From: CAZWCE01 sp964632505
Lineage (GTDB): Bacteria; Planctomycetota; Planctomycetia; Pirellulales; Thermoguttaceae
Direction: 5' to 3'
DNA: 64,000 bases
Assembly (NCBI GenBank): GCA_964632505.1
Contig: CAZWCE010000007.1
Coordinates: 62,001 to 126,000 of the forward strand
Positions 35,732-45,479 of this stretch are shown here, in pieces. Below the pieces are notes generated by a model. That model ran no database searches and was not told the DNA's origin. It saw only the letters and a list, made by a program, of their open reading frames with translations. Position numbers and translations under genes: made by a program. How positions within the stretch are numbered: position 1 is the stretch's first letter; the number at the start of each line of letters is the position of its first letter.

Positions 35732-37051
35732 TCAGCCCTCTTTGCCGCGAATCACCGAGCGCAGGTAGGCGACCCGCTTCTGAAGCTCCTTTTCGAAACC
35801 GCGGTCGACCGGACGATAGTAATCACGTTCCACGCCGAGATACTCCTGACGCGCCACTCCCTTCTCGGCGTTGTGGGCATACTCGTAGTCTTTGCCGTGA
35901 CCCAACGCCTTGGCGCCCTGATAGTGGGAATCGCGAAGGTGCCGGGGCACCGGAAGCGTGCGCGACTCTCGGAGGTCCTGCTTCGCCTCGGAGATGGCGA
36001 CCGTCGCGGCATTCGATTTCGGAGCACATGCCAGATAGCTGACCGCCTGGGCGAGATTCAATTGGCACTCGGGCAACCCCACCAGTTCGCAGGCGTGCGC
36101 CGTCGCCACGGCCATCGGCAGGGCGGCCGGATCGGCGTTGCCCACGTCCTCGCTGGCGAGAATGACCAGCCGACGGGCCAAAAAACGTACGTCTTCGCCC
36201 CCTTCGAGCATCCGAGCGAGCCAGTAGATCGCCGCGTCGGCGTCGCTCCCCCGAATGCTCTTGATCAACGCGCTGATGGTATCATAATGCAGATCGCCCT
36301 GCCGGTCGTACTGGAGCGCCTTGCGCTGAACCGATTCGGCGGCAAGCTCCCGCGTGAACTCCAGCGGCTCCCGATCGCTCGACAACACGCCCACTTCCAA
36401 GGCTGAAAGCGCGACGCGAGCATCGCCGTCGCTCACTTCGGCCAGAAATTCCAGCGCGTCCTCATGCAGATGGATCTCTCGTTTGCCGAACCCTCGATCG
36501 CGATCTTCCACCGCCCGGCGCACGAGCGTCTTGACCTGCTCCGGAGTAAGCGGTTCGAACCGGAAAAGCCGGCTCCGGCTCAACAGCGCGTTGTTGATGG
36601 TGAAGTACGGGTTTTCGGTCGTCGCTCCAACCAGCACGACCACCCCGTTTTCGACCTCCGGGAGCAAGACGTCCTGCTGCGATTTATTGAATCGATGGAT
36701 CTCGTCGACGAACAACAACGTCTTCTGGCTCGAAGTGCTGAGACGATCGTAGGCTTCGGCAAGAATCGACCGGAGTTGCTTCACCCCGTCGGTCACGGCG
36801 CTGAGCTGCCGGAAGGTGCTCCGCGAGGCCCGCGCCAGCAGGTAGGCGAGCGTCGTCTTGCCCGTGCCGGGGGGCCCGTGAAAGATGACCGAGCCGAGTC
36901 GATCCGCCTTCAAGAGCCGACGAAGCAACTTTCCCTCGCCGAGGAAATGATCTTGCCCGACGAACTCTTCCAGCGCTCGAGGGCGCATCCGCGCGGCAAG
37001 CGGCTGTGCTTTCTCGCGATTCGATTTCTCGCTCGCTTCAAACAGTGACAT
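35732..37051 (-). CDS. rarA: Replication-associated recombination protein A
   Basis: RarA (MgsA) is a clamp-loader-like AAA+ ATPase that acts at stalled replication forks. The 439 residues show Walker A FHGPPGTGKTTLAY (about 57-70), Walker B LLFVDEIHRFNKSQQD (about 111-126), sensor 1 LVGATTENPYF (about 137-147), and the C-terminal tetramerisation part with RGSDADAAIYWLARMLEGGED and RRLVILASEDVGNADP. The N-terminal MRPRALEEFVGQDHFLG is diagnostic of the family. It converges on the macroglobulin gene and is preceded by the TPR-protein gene in the same direction, with about 170 bp between them. Function with the YhaNO pair further upstream is plausible only as a general repair theme. Confidence 0.96.
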   Translation of the reverse strand: MSLFEASEKSNREKAQPLAARMRPRALEEFVGQDHFLGEGKLLRRLLKADRLGSVIFHGPPGTGKTTLAYLLARASRSTFRQLSAVTDGVKQLRSILAEAYDRLSTSSQKTLLFVDEIHRFNKSQQDVLLPEVENGVVVLVGATTENPYFTINNALLSRSRLFRFEPLTPEQVKTLVRRAVEDRDRGFGKREIHLHEDALEFLAEVSDGDARVALSALEVGVLSSDREPLEFTRELAAESVQRKALQYDRQGDLHYDTISALIKSIRGSDADAAIYWLARMLEGGEDVRFLARRLVILASEDVGNADPAALPMAVATAHACELVGLPECQLNLAQAVSYLACAPKSNAATVAISEAKQDLRESRTLPVPRHLRDSHYQGAKALGHGKDYEYAHNAEKGVARQEYLGVERDYYRPVDRGFEKELQKRVAYLRSVIRGKEG

Positions 37052-37225
37052 GAAAACCTTCCCCTCCTCCGGAATCCGGCGAGTACCGCGATCCTTCGGA
37101 AAAAGAACTCCGACGGCAAAGCTTCAATATAATCCGATCGCGTCGATTCCGCCAGTTGGGAAAGGAAGAGAAGCGCCGGGAGAGTGGATTTCTCGCTGGA
37201 ACGGAAAAGCAGCGAGAAGTTTCGA

Positions 37226-38260
37226 TCACGGCTGGTTCTGCACCATATCACTCAGTTGCTGTCGGGTTTCCGTTTCGCCGACGGGATTCGCTCTCAGCCG
37301 CTCGACCAACTGTCGTCGCCGAAGGGCCGCACCGTATTTGGGATGAAACTCGATCGCTTTTTCATAATCGGTCATCGCCGAATCGAGTTTTCCTTGCAGC
37401 ACATACGCATCGCCCCGTTCGAGAAAGGCCTCACCCATCAGGAGGGAATCTGCCGGGGGCGAACTCTCCATGATGAGCCGGGTGCAATCACTGATGATCC
37501 CGTCGAGATTCTCCTTCTTCTGGAACAATTTCACACGGGAAGCGAGCCCCTCGGCCAGGGTCCGGTCGTATTGGATCGCGCGCTCGAAATCGGTCGCGGC
37601 AAGTTCCAATTTCTCCTGCTTGAAAAAAGCCTTCCCCCGATGAAGGTAAGCCTCGGCCATCTCCGGATCGACGCGAATGGCGTGGCTGAAATCGTCGATC
37701 GCCGACTCCAGTTCCCCCCGGTGCGCGCGGGCCCGCCCTCGCCAGTAGTAGGACGCGGCGATGCCATTTCCCATCTTCGGAACGATCCACGGCAAGGTCC
37801 GGCAGTGCTCCAATTCGATCGCCCTGGAAAGCAGTCGAACCCCAAGATCGAGAAACTCTTCATCGCTGAGTGTTCCATCGGTGGATCCGGCACAGACCCG
37901 CTCGATGTAGATTCGACCGCGGTAATGCAACGACGGCACGGACTGGGGAAACAATCGGTATGCTTCGGCGAAGCAGGCTTCGGCGGTGGCATAATCCTTT
38001 TGCTCGACGAAGTGCTTGCCGCTTTCGATCTCTTGAAAAGAGCTGATCCGACGTAAGCCCCAGTCGATCAGAAGAAAACCGGCGACCAAGACGGCGAACA
38101 CTCCCACGATCGCTCCCGAAATGGCGATCATCCGTTGGGTACCGTCCCAATAATAATAGCGCATCCGCCAGGTTTTCCAAGAGGTCGAAAACCCGCGCCA
38201 CAGCCACGAGAACCATCGCCACTTCGATTTGCCGGCTCCGGGCGGCGTTTGTATTTTCAT
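37226..38260 (-). CDS. Membrane-anchored TPR protein
   Basis: This 344-residue protein has one membrane span (about 47-68, with GAIVGVFAVLVAGFLLIDWGL) and an extracytoplasmic series of TPR units. Repeats are recognisable as GRARAHRGELESAIDDFSHAI, GKAFFKQEKLELAATDFERAI and GDAYVLQGKLDSAMTDYEKAI, about 34 residues apart. TPR domains bind partner proteins; the partner here is unknown. The N-terminal W-rich basic stretch (KWRWFSWLWRGF) would face the cytoplasm. The ATG at 38260 has AAGGA about ten nt upstream. It stands between rarA and the HEAT-like gene, all leftward. Confidence 0.8.
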   Translation of the reverse strand: MKIQTPPGAGKSKWRWFSWLWRGFSTSWKTWRMRYYYWDGTQRMIAISGAIVGVFAVLVAGFLLIDWGLRRISSFQEIESGKHFVEQKDYATAEACFAEAYRLFPQSVPSLHYRGRIYIERVCAGSTDGTLSDEEFLDLGVRLLSRAIELEHCRTLPWIVPKMGNGIAASYYWRGRARAHRGELESAIDDFSHAIRVDPEMAEAYLHRGKAFFKQEKLELAATDFERAIQYDRTLAEGLASRVKLFQKKENLDGIISDCTRLIMESSPPADSLLMGEAFLERGDAYVLQGKLDSAMTDYEKAIEFHPKYGAALRRRQLVERLRANPVGETETRQQLSDMVQNQP

Positions 38261-38551
38261 CGTTCATCGAATCCTTGGCTTCCGAGGGAAAGAAACGATC
38301 ATCGCCCATGAGATTCGCTCGCTGACCATACCTGTCGGTTTCCGACGCCACGTCGCGAACTCACATAAAAAGAGACTGCGATACATCTCTCCCATCGGAA
38401 GATCGAAACCGCACCATGATGCGTTTTTCCACCGCCCTTACACCGCTTCTTGTGAGCGAACTCGTCCTAACTCGGGTAGAGCGTATGCCCCGCAAACCTA
38501 CCCGTTTCCTCCCCGTCGAACCTCGTGGTTTTGAAAGAAGGACCGGGCGGT

Positions 38552-39997
38552 TCAACGATCGATCGCCAACCGGTCAAATCGGAACGGATACGTTTTTTCG
38601 ATCAGTACCGTCGGCGTCACATAGAGAAAAGAAACCGGTTCCTCCGACGACACCGCCTTTTCGGGAAAAGCCGATTTCGGGAAAAGAAGGTCGATCACCA
38701 CATGTCCCCGACCCTGCTCACGAGGACGGATCCTCTTCGGCAAAACCCGTTCTCCGGAAGAGAAAAGCAGCGCCGCGTGATTCTGAAAGATCCAAGATCG
38801 GTACGACTCCAAGGCATCGCCGGGGTTCTCGAAAGCGACTCGAAGTCGAAGGCCCACCGCCTCACCGCCCTCGGCGGGAAAGGTCTCCAAGAGATCCAAT
38901 CGCACCTCTCCATATTGTTGCGATTGGGGTACCCCGCGCCGACAGTCGGGAAAAACGAACGTCCGTTTCTCCGTCGGCAACAGCAGTTCCGCGATTCCCT
39001 CCAGTCGTGGCAGAAACGGCATCGTGGAACAGGTCGCCTTGACCGATTCTTCGGCGAGGGGGCGCAACGTCAGACGAAAGGACCGCAACAAATTGTTCCG
39101 GGCCACCGGCGCTTCCCAGCGAGCCGCCGTAGAGAACGACTCGAGGATGGTCCTCCCCGCGGAATCCCGACCGACCAGCGACTCTGGAAGGACGGAGATC
39201 CGAATCGGCGCCAACCGCGGTTCCCAGAGGATGCGAAGATCCGTCGCGAAAATCACTCCGCCCGAGTCTTCTGCCGGCATCTCCCTTTCCTGGAGTCCTT
39301 CGCTCGAAAACAGCAGGGGACCTTCGACGTGGCGAAGGGGAAGCCGTCCCGGTCCGAACGGCTCGAGCCGAAGTTTGCCGTCGGTCTCTTCCGTCGCCAG
39401 CCTCAACCGATGTTCGCCGGCGACGCGGTCCAACAATTCCCAAAAAGTGAACGCTTCTTCCGGAAGCGACACCACCGGAGGCGTCTCCTCCAAAGCAGGC
39501 GCCAACTCGATAGGTGTAAGCTCCTCTTCCAACTCCGCCATGAGAAGGTCCAGGGGCATCCGTATTCGGGAAATCGAGAAGCGTGAAGGAGCCAGGGCAT
39601 CGCGGGCGGCGGCCGTTTGGAGTGTCTTTCGGATCTCCTCAAGACGCGCGCGAATCTCCGCCGAGACGACTTCGCGCTCTGCCGGCAACCGCGATAAAAC
39701 ACCGGGCCCCAAATCGAGCAAGACTTGTTCCGCCGTCTCGCGCTCCACCAATCGCGGGCTCCCCAACCGGACGACCATCCTCCGAATCGTCGCCTCCGAG
39801 AGGGCTTCCACCGAACCGGCGGGCGAGACCGCCTGCTCCCCGCCAAGTGCCGAAGATACGATCATCTGCAACAGAAGCAACCGCGCCGACAAAAACATAA
39901 AAAATCTGCCGTTCGTCGCCACCCCGGCGAAGACCTCACCGATCCTGCGCGGTTTGCGAATGAAACGGATCGAGCAAGTGCGAAAGGTTGGCTGCAT
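38552..39997 (-). CDS. Secreted HEAT-like protein of unknown function
   Basis: I cannot name this 481-residue protein. It begins with a long basic leader and a hydrophobic core (about 33-50, FFMFLSARLLLLQMIVSSALG), a late signal peptide of the kind common in Planctomycetota. A HEAT-like element follows, RRMVVRLGSPRLVERETAEQ (about 70-90), of the sort that often starts planctomycete exported proteins. The remaining 350 residues look beta-rich without a family I know. The start at 39997 has GGAG nine nt upstream; an internal ATG at 39898 would give a shorter leader but has only a weak ribosome site. It lies 51 bp after yhaN, so it is likely part of the same operon. Confidence 0.72.
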   Translation of the reverse strand: MQPTFRTCSIRFIRKPRRIGEVFAGVATNGRFFMFLSARLLLLQMIVSSALGGEQAVSPAGSVEALSEATIRRMVVRLGSPRLVERETAEQVLLDLGPGVLSRLPAEREVVSAEIRARLEEIRKTLQTAAARDALAPSRFSISRIRMPLDLLMAELEEELTPIELAPALEETPPVVSLPEEAFTFWELLDRVAGEHRLRLATEETDGKLRLEPFGPGRLPLRHVEGPLLFSSEGLQEREMPAEDSGGVIFATDLRILWEPRLAPIRISVLPESLVGRDSAGRTILESFSTAARWEAPVARNNLLRSFRLTLRPLAEESVKATCSTMPFLPRLEGIAELLLPTEKRTFVFPDCRRGVPQSQQYGEVRLDLLETFPAEGGEAVGLRLRVAFENPGDALESYRSWIFQNHAALLFSSGERVLPKRIRPREQGRGHVVIDLLFPKSAFPEKAVSSEEPVSFLYVTPTVLIEKTYPFRFDRLAIDR

Positions 39998-40048
39998 GAT
40001 TTCTTCTCCGGCTTCTCTTCCGGGACCGATCTCGGAGGCGGTACCCCT

Positions 40049-43000
40049 TCATGTTGCTCGAATCTCCGGCAGGGGGAGTTCCTGGAGACGGCATTCCGGC
40101 ACCCACCGCTCGAATCGTTCGGTCATCGATCGATGGCACGTCAAAAAGATGACCTGAATCTCTCCTGCGAATTCGGCGATGGTCCGCAACGTGGCGTCGG
40201 CCCGACGATCGTCGAAGTTCACCAGCACGTCGTCCATGATCACCGGCAGAGGCTCGTTTTTCGCGCAATAGTGTCGAATATAGGCCAACCGCATCGCGAG
40301 GTAAAGTTGTTGCAAAGTTCCCGTGCTCAATTGATCGGGCGTTTTGAGCGTGTCGTCGGCCTGCCGGACCTCGAAGGTGGTCGATTCCCCCGGACGAGGT
40401 TGCACCCGGGTATAACGTCCTTCGGTCATTCGATGAAAGATCTCGCAAACCGTCGCGAGGATGCCGGACTGATTCTCCCGCTTGAAACGTTCCAATGCCC
40501 GATCGAGAAGGAATTCGGCGAAGCGTCGGGGAACGTATCGATCGACCGCCTCCTGCAACTGAGCGTGCAGTGATTCCAGCTCCACCGCCGCCTCCGCCGC
40601 ACCGGATGCCTCTTCCGCCTTTTCCAGCGAGATTCTGGCGATCGCCATCTCTTCGCGAGCCAGATTCCGCTCGTCCTCCAGCCGCTCGACGTTCTCTTCC
40701 CACTGCCGTAATTGCTCTCGAATATCATCATAGGCCAGCGCGTCGAGTTCATCGAAGAAGGAATCGGCGTCTTCCACCTCAATCAGGATTCCCCGAAGAT
40801 CCCGCTCGAGGTTCTCCATTTCTTCCATCAGTTTTCGGCGTTTCTCCTCCGCCTCGGCGAAACGGAGAAAATCCTCTTCCGATGAGGCCCCGGCCGCCTC
40901 GAACAACGCATCGCGCTGTTCGAGAAGCTTCGTGCGCCGGTCCTCGGCCTTCTGGATCTCAAGCCGGCACTGATGCTGTCGGTGAGACAACTTATCCTGC
41001 TCCCGCTCCGCTTTCTCGGCTCGCTGGAGTCGATCGAGCCACCCGATCAGTTGCGTCTCCGCCAGGACGTCCTGCGGCACTTCGGCCCCTTCCACCGACG
41101 TTTCATCGGAAAGCAAGCTTTCCGCCAGTGTTCCGACCATCTCGGCGAACTCCGCCAGCGCCGCCTCTTTTTCCTCGATCCACAGCAACGACGCCTGACG
41201 ACTCTCCGAAAGCCGCTTCGCTTCCTTCATCAATCCCACCGCTTGCTGAGCGGTCGCCACCGACCACCGCGAAGGATAATCGAGCGACTCCAACAGGGAA
41301 ACGCGACGCCGATCCCACTCCGCTTCCGCCGCACGCAACTCCTGCAAGGTCGCTTCGGTCGCCTGCGCTTCCTGCTCTTGCTGCTCGATCTCTTCGGTCA
41401 ACCTCTCACTCTCCCGGCTCGTCTCCTCCAATGTTTCCAGCAGCGAGGTCCCCCGATTCATCTTGACCGCGATCGACTCGTCGCTCTCGGGAAAAAATCG
41501 CTCCCATCGCGAAGCATATCGATCGATCGCTTCCTTCAATCGGCGACATTTCTCCTGCTGGAGTTCCACGCTCCGTCGATCCCGACACCAACTCTCGTAA
41601 CGACTGCGCCACTGCTGCATCGCCGCCGGCGAGCGGGGAACCAAACCGCAAGTCGACCACTCCCGGTGCCAAGCCTCTTCGCGCGACCGGTGAACCTCCC
41701 GGGCCTGGTCGATCTCCCTGCCGATTTCGTCCAGAGCCTTCTCGTCCCGCGCGATCGACTTCCGAAGCGATTCCCGTTTCTGGGCCAGACGAGCATCGCG
41801 CAGCCGGTGATCGGCCATGCGGTCGGCCCGATCGATCAGTTGCTCGAAGCGACGCACCAGTGTGCGCGGATCTTGTTCGCCGACCTCCTCCGGCGGAGGT
41901 GAGAACAGGGGGGTGGCCTCCGAATCCTCTTGAAAGAGGAGCAGCCCGATCGCTTCCCAGAGCTGGTCTCGGCGGCGACGGACTTCCTTCAGTTCCGCTT
42001 CGGTCGGCGGAAGCGCGACGGTTTCCATCTCCCCCAACTCCGTTTGTTCCTCGGAGAGCTTTGCCTGAAGTTCCTGCTGCCGCATCTCGCGCCGCTGGAG
42101 CGTTTTTTCCGAGTCTTCCAGCGCCCGTTGATGTTCCTGAAAGGTCGCCTCCAAGGGAACGACCATCTCTTTAAGCGGAACGTCGCCCATGAGGACCTGC
42201 TCCCGCAGTTCCTTTTCCATTTCCCGAAGCGGCTTCTCCTGCCGGGTCCATTCCTCCCGCAAGGTCTCCCATTGCTTGCAATCGGAGAGATATTCGGTTC
42301 GCTCGTCCAAACATTCCCGCAATGTGGCGATGAACTCCTCGGGGCTTTCTCGATCGCCGATGAGCGACTCCCGCCGGTCGACAAGCCGTTGCCGCTTCTT
42401 CCGATCGGCGGCGTTCTTCTTCATGATCTCGCGGTAGCGGTCCTCCTCCCGCAGCTTCTTCGCCTCCAAACGGGAAGACTCCTCACGAAGCCGATCGAGA
42501 ACCTGCTCCTGTTCGAGAGTGGCCTGGAACCGGGACAGCGACGCGGGGGTCACGTCTCCCCCCACTCGGGACAACAAGGCCTCGATCCGTTCCTCCTGGG
42601 ACACCAGCTCACGTTTCCTCGCCTCGATTTCTTCACGATATTCGCGAAACAGCGCCAGCCGCTTCTCCAGAGAACGCAACGTCGGAGCATGTCGGAGGAT
42701 GGCGGGGTCCCGCTGGAGACGCGACAACTGATTCTCAAGCATGCTCCGGTCGTGGGTCAAGTCCAAGCGGAGATGCTCCACTTCCTCCAACTCTTCCCGA
42801 AGACGTTGCCGGCGATCGAGCCCTTCGCGAGGAAACTGGAGAACCTCGGGGGTCGACGCTTCAAGCGACTCCACCAACTCGGAAATCTCGCATCGGCGGG
42901 CATGAGGTCGGAAGGCGTTGTGCTGGCGCCGAAGCCGGTGGTATCGGACGTTCGCCTCCCGAAGCGCTGCTTCTCTCTCCTCCAATCGTTCTCGGCAAAG

Positions 43001-43642
43001 TCGGTCCTGCTCTTGGAGCTCGCGATACTTTTCCGGGGCGAAACGTCGTTGACGCACCAGGTTCTTAGCGGTGCGAATGCGGGCCATCCAATCGTTGATC
43101 AAAGGCTTGGACCCACGAGGATTATAAAGATCCTGAGACTCCCTTTGGAGATTACCCTTGAGCGCTTGGAATGAAGCGAGGGAGCCGAGCGCACTGCCGA
43201 ACAGGGCCTCTTCGAGTCCCGCATCCTTCAATCCCTTTTCGCCCTCGGCAATCTCATCCAGCGAAAAACCGAACACGTTTTCGAAGAGTTCCCTCGTCGC
43301 ATGATCGAGGAATGCCTTCAATCCGGTCGCATCGAAAGGCTCTTTCGTGGATGTGGTCTCACCGACGACGACCCGCTTCCTCCCCTTTCGCCGACGAAAC
43401 GAAAGGCCGGTGCCGTCCTTCAATTCGACCTCCGCCCGCACCGCCATCTCCCGACCCGATGTCGAAAAATGGTAGTCGCTCTGTAGCGGGATGCCGTACA
43501 GCAAATCACGAACCAGGTTCAGAAACGTCGTCTTCCCCGATTCGTTCGGCCCATAGATCAGGTGGAACGAACCGGCCGGGAAAGCGAAATGTTTCTCGTG
43601 AAAATGGCCGTAGCGTTCAACGTGAAGATTTCGGATTTGCAT
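40049..43642 (-). CDS. yhaN: YhaN/SbcC-like coiled-coil ATPase
   Basis: This 1197-residue protein is an SMC/Rad50-like ATPase. Walker A YGPNESGKTTFLN occupies about residues 29-41 after the start IRNLHVERYGHFHEKHF. Long coiled coils rich in Glu and Arg span about 190-1000, with a central hinge-like break. The C-terminal half-site has the signature LSTGTLQQLYLAMR and Walker B LPVIMDDVLVNFDD (about 1120-1150). With the nuclease partner encoded 66 bp upstream it should form a DNA end-processing complex like SbcCD or YhaNO. The CXXC zinc hook of SbcC/Rad50 is not seen, which separates it from SbcC and supports YhaN. The gene order is nuclease, ATPase, then the HEAT-like gene. Confidence 0.86.
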   Translation of the reverse strand: MQIRNLHVERYGHFHEKHFAFPAGSFHLIYGPNESGKTTFLNLVRDLLYGIPLQSDYHFSTSGREMAVRAEVELKDGTGLSFRRRKGRKRVVVGETTSTKEPFDATGLKAFLDHATRELFENVFGFSLDEIAEGEKGLKDAGLEEALFGSALGSLASFQALKGNLQRESQDLYNPRGSKPLINDWMARIRTAKNLVRQRRFAPEKYRELQEQDRLCRERLEEREAALREANVRYHRLRRQHNAFRPHARRCEISELVESLEASTPEVLQFPREGLDRRQRLREELEEVEHLRLDLTHDRSMLENQLSRLQRDPAILRHAPTLRSLEKRLALFREYREEIEARKRELVSQEERIEALLSRVGGDVTPASLSRFQATLEQEQVLDRLREESSRLEAKKLREEDRYREIMKKNAADRKKRQRLVDRRESLIGDRESPEEFIATLRECLDERTEYLSDCKQWETLREEWTRQEKPLREMEKELREQVLMGDVPLKEMVVPLEATFQEHQRALEDSEKTLQRREMRQQELQAKLSEEQTELGEMETVALPPTEAELKEVRRRRDQLWEAIGLLLFQEDSEATPLFSPPPEEVGEQDPRTLVRRFEQLIDRADRMADHRLRDARLAQKRESLRKSIARDEKALDEIGREIDQAREVHRSREEAWHREWSTCGLVPRSPAAMQQWRSRYESWCRDRRSVELQQEKCRRLKEAIDRYASRWERFFPESDESIAVKMNRGTSLLETLEETSRESERLTEEIEQQEQEAQATEATLQELRAAEAEWDRRRVSLLESLDYPSRWSVATAQQAVGLMKEAKRLSESRQASLLWIEEKEAALAEFAEMVGTLAESLLSDETSVEGAEVPQDVLAETQLIGWLDRLQRAEKAEREQDKLSHRQHQCRLEIQKAEDRRTKLLEQRDALFEAAGASSEEDFLRFAEAEEKRRKLMEEMENLERDLRGILIEVEDADSFFDELDALAYDDIREQLRQWEENVERLEDERNLAREEMAIARISLEKAEEASGAAEAAVELESLHAQLQEAVDRYVPRRFAEFLLDRALERFKRENQSGILATVCEIFHRMTEGRYTRVQPRPGESTTFEVRQADDTLKTPDQLSTGTLQQLYLAMRLAYIRHYCAKNEPLPVIMDDVLVNFDDRRADATLRTIAEFAGEIQVIFLTCHRSMTERFERWVPECRLQELPLPEIRAT

Positions 43643-43708
43643 GATTTCAGAGTCGATTTCGTACGGAATTGAGGAGCCTGGGAGAAAGTCGGTCCAAGAG
43701 CCGATCGC

Positions 43709-44980
43709 TCAGGTGGGCGTTTCGGGAAGCCCCTCCAAAAGGAGGTTTTCCGCATCTTCGAGCCAATGCAAAAGCTGATGCGAATCCTCCAAGCGAATCC
43801 CCGCTTCCCTGATTTCGACATGCCGCGCAAGAGAACCGAGCAACTCGGTGAGCAGCCTTTTCTCTTCCCCGGAATCGTTTTCGTCGGAAAGCGCTTTGCG
43901 AAAATGGAGAACATCCCGCAATAGATTTCCCGCCAGATCGTCCCCCGCCAAAAGGGCCTCGCGATCGATCGGCCGGGAGGTGGAAAAACGAACTCCTTCG
44001 AGCAAGAGATTCGACGCCGTCCTGTTCATCACATTCTTCAACCGCCCCACCAACTCTTCTCGCCCCTGCAAATCGCTCACCTTCGCTTGCAGGGGGGTTC
44101 TTCCGGAAACGGTCAACCGAAGAACTCCCCACCTCCCCTGCAAATCGGTCTCGATCGCTTCGCACCGCTTGGCGAAAGCTTCCTCCAACTCCTCGCGGTC
44201 CTCCTCGGCCGAAAGGACGATCGTCTCGCTGAACCAGCGGAGGGCATCGGTGGGCCGGAAGTCATACTCCCGCACTCCCTGCGAATCGGCAGTCACCAGG
44301 TAAACCCCCTTTGCGCCGGGTTCGTTGATATGCAACCCCTGCAAATTGCCACTGTAGACGACCGGAGGCGAATCGTGAACCACTTCCCGCTTGTGGATGT
44401 GCCCGAGTGCCCAGTAGTCGTAGCCTTTGCGCAAAAGGGTCTCGAGATCACAAGGGGCGTAGGTATCGTGCTGCGCGCTGCCGCTCAAACTGGTGTGTAA
44501 AAGTCCGATATTCAGACAGCCTTCCACCCGGTGGGGGTAGGTCGTCGCCAGGTCCTGTTTTTCGTCCCGCTTGGCGAAACTGCGACCGTGGATCGCCACC
44601 GCCGCCTCTTCCAGAAGGATCGTCTCGGCTGCGTCGGGCGAAAAAACGTGTACGTTCTCCGGCCAGGGGATCACCTCATGCACCCGATTGGCTGCATCAT
44701 GATTCCCCCGGACCAGAAAAACGGAAATCTTCGCATTCTCGAGACGGCGAAATTGCGAGGCGGTCCACAAGCCGGTCGACATATCGTCCCACGGACCATC
44801 GAACAAGTCGCCGGCGATCAACACGAAGGCGACTTCCTGTTCGATCGCCAGGGTGATCATTTTTTCGAACGACGTCCGGGTGAGACTGCCGAAACGCTCC
44901 GGCGGAAAGCCTTCGTAGGTATGGAGATTTTTCAGAGGACTGTCGATATGCGGGTCGGCGGCGTGGAGGAATCGGAGCAT
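43709..44980 (-). CDS. yhaO: YhaO/SbcD-like DNA repair exonuclease
   Basis: This 423-residue protein is a calcineurin-type metallophosphoesterase of the Mre11/SbcD/YhaO group. The metal-binding motifs are complete: HAADPHIDSPL (about 6-16), LIAGDLFDGPWDD (about 51-63), VRGNHDAANR (about 89-98), and GHIHKREVV plus VVYSGNLQGLHINEPG (about 185-215). The C-terminal half is typical of YhaO rather than SbcD. The start at 44980 begins at MLRFLHAADPH, directly before the first motif as in relatives; the frame is open to 45034. It is the first gene of the repair operon with the YhaN-like ATPase and a secreted protein. Confidence 0.9.
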   Translation of the reverse strand: MLRFLHAADPHIDSPLKNLHTYEGFPPERFGSLTRTSFEKMITLAIEQEVAFVLIAGDLFDGPWDDMSTGLWTASQFRRLENAKISVFLVRGNHDAANRVHEVIPWPENVHVFSPDAAETILLEEAAVAIHGRSFAKRDEKQDLATTYPHRVEGCLNIGLLHTSLSGSAQHDTYAPCDLETLLRKGYDYWALGHIHKREVVHDSPPVVYSGNLQGLHINEPGAKGVYLVTADSQGVREYDFRPTDALRWFSETIVLSAEEDREELEEAFAKRCEAIETDLQGRWGVLRLTVSGRTPLQAKVSDLQGREELVGRLKNVMNRTASNLLLEGVRFSTSRPIDREALLAGDDLAGNLLRDVLHFRKALSDENDSGEEKRLLTELLGSLARHVEIREAGIRLEDSHQLLHWLEDAENLLLEGLPETPT

Positions 44981-45194
44981 CGGTTCGTCTTTTCGAGGAA
45001 GGACTCGGTTCGCGGGAACTCGAAAGAGTCTCAATGGCAGTGCTATATCGGCCTCATGGAGAATGGTCTCGGAGAAATGAAGCGACGGAAGAGCTTCGTG
45101 AAAATACTGTTTTCTAATAATCCCCCGGCTTCGTCAAGGACACTTCGCAGGAAGGGAATCGGTCGGAGCCGAAAGACATCCCGGTCCGAGCTGT

Positions 45195-45242
45195 CAAAAT
45201 GGCAGTAATTGGAAACGAAAAACCTTCTTCGGTGCCATTTTG
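45195..45242. repeat. Perfect 10-bp inverted repeat upstream of groES
   Basis: CAAAATGGCA at 45195-45204 and TGCCATTTTG at 45233-45242 are exact reverse complements separated by 28 bp. The distance between arm centres is 38 bp, close to 3.6 helical turns. It is a candidate operator or looping site for groESL or yhaO control. Confidence 0.55.
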
Positions 45243-45257
45243 GGGAGCGACCGCCGG

Positions 45258-45273
45258 AATGCGTTTTCGCATT
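45258..45273. repeat. Short palindrome in the groES leader region
   Basis: AATGCG-TTTT-CGCATT is a perfect 6-bp inverted repeat with a 4-nt loop. A further AACGCATT at 45315-45322 is the reverse complement of AATGCGTT at 45258-45265, giving a nested arrangement 15 bp right of the 10-bp repeat. Confidence 0.45.
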
Positions 45274-45479
45274 TATGTCATAAACCCTTTTACCGCAATA
45301 CGTTAGAAAAACGCAACGCATTTGGCGCGCGAATTGCTTTGCAAGGGACCATCAAGATGATTTCACAAGCCGGAGTTCACGGTATGCACTCTATTTGCCC
45401 GGGGACGTTGGATTTCGGTTTTAGAACTTTTTTCTACATCATGATCACCAACAATGGTGCACAGTAACGGAGGTTTGAG

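Larger units (their letters stand above)
44981..45479. other. Divergent control region of yhaO and groES
   Basis: This 499-bp region carries no gene. It contains two inverted repeats (45195-45242 and 45258-45273) and an AT-rich stretch before groES with the ribosome site CGGAGG. I found no CIRCE element (TTAGCACTC-N9-GAGTGCTAA), only an isolated GCACTC near 45388. Confidence 0.6.

Noticed and set aside
38473..38504. CGGGTAG...CTACCCG inverted repeat, checked as a terminator or tRNA-like element
   Set aside because: No T-run on the strand where a gene ends, and no tRNA arms or TTCGA loop in the correct places.
45380..45395. CIRCE-like GCACTC before groES
   Set aside because: Only one arm is present; the required GAGTGC partner nine bases away is missing.
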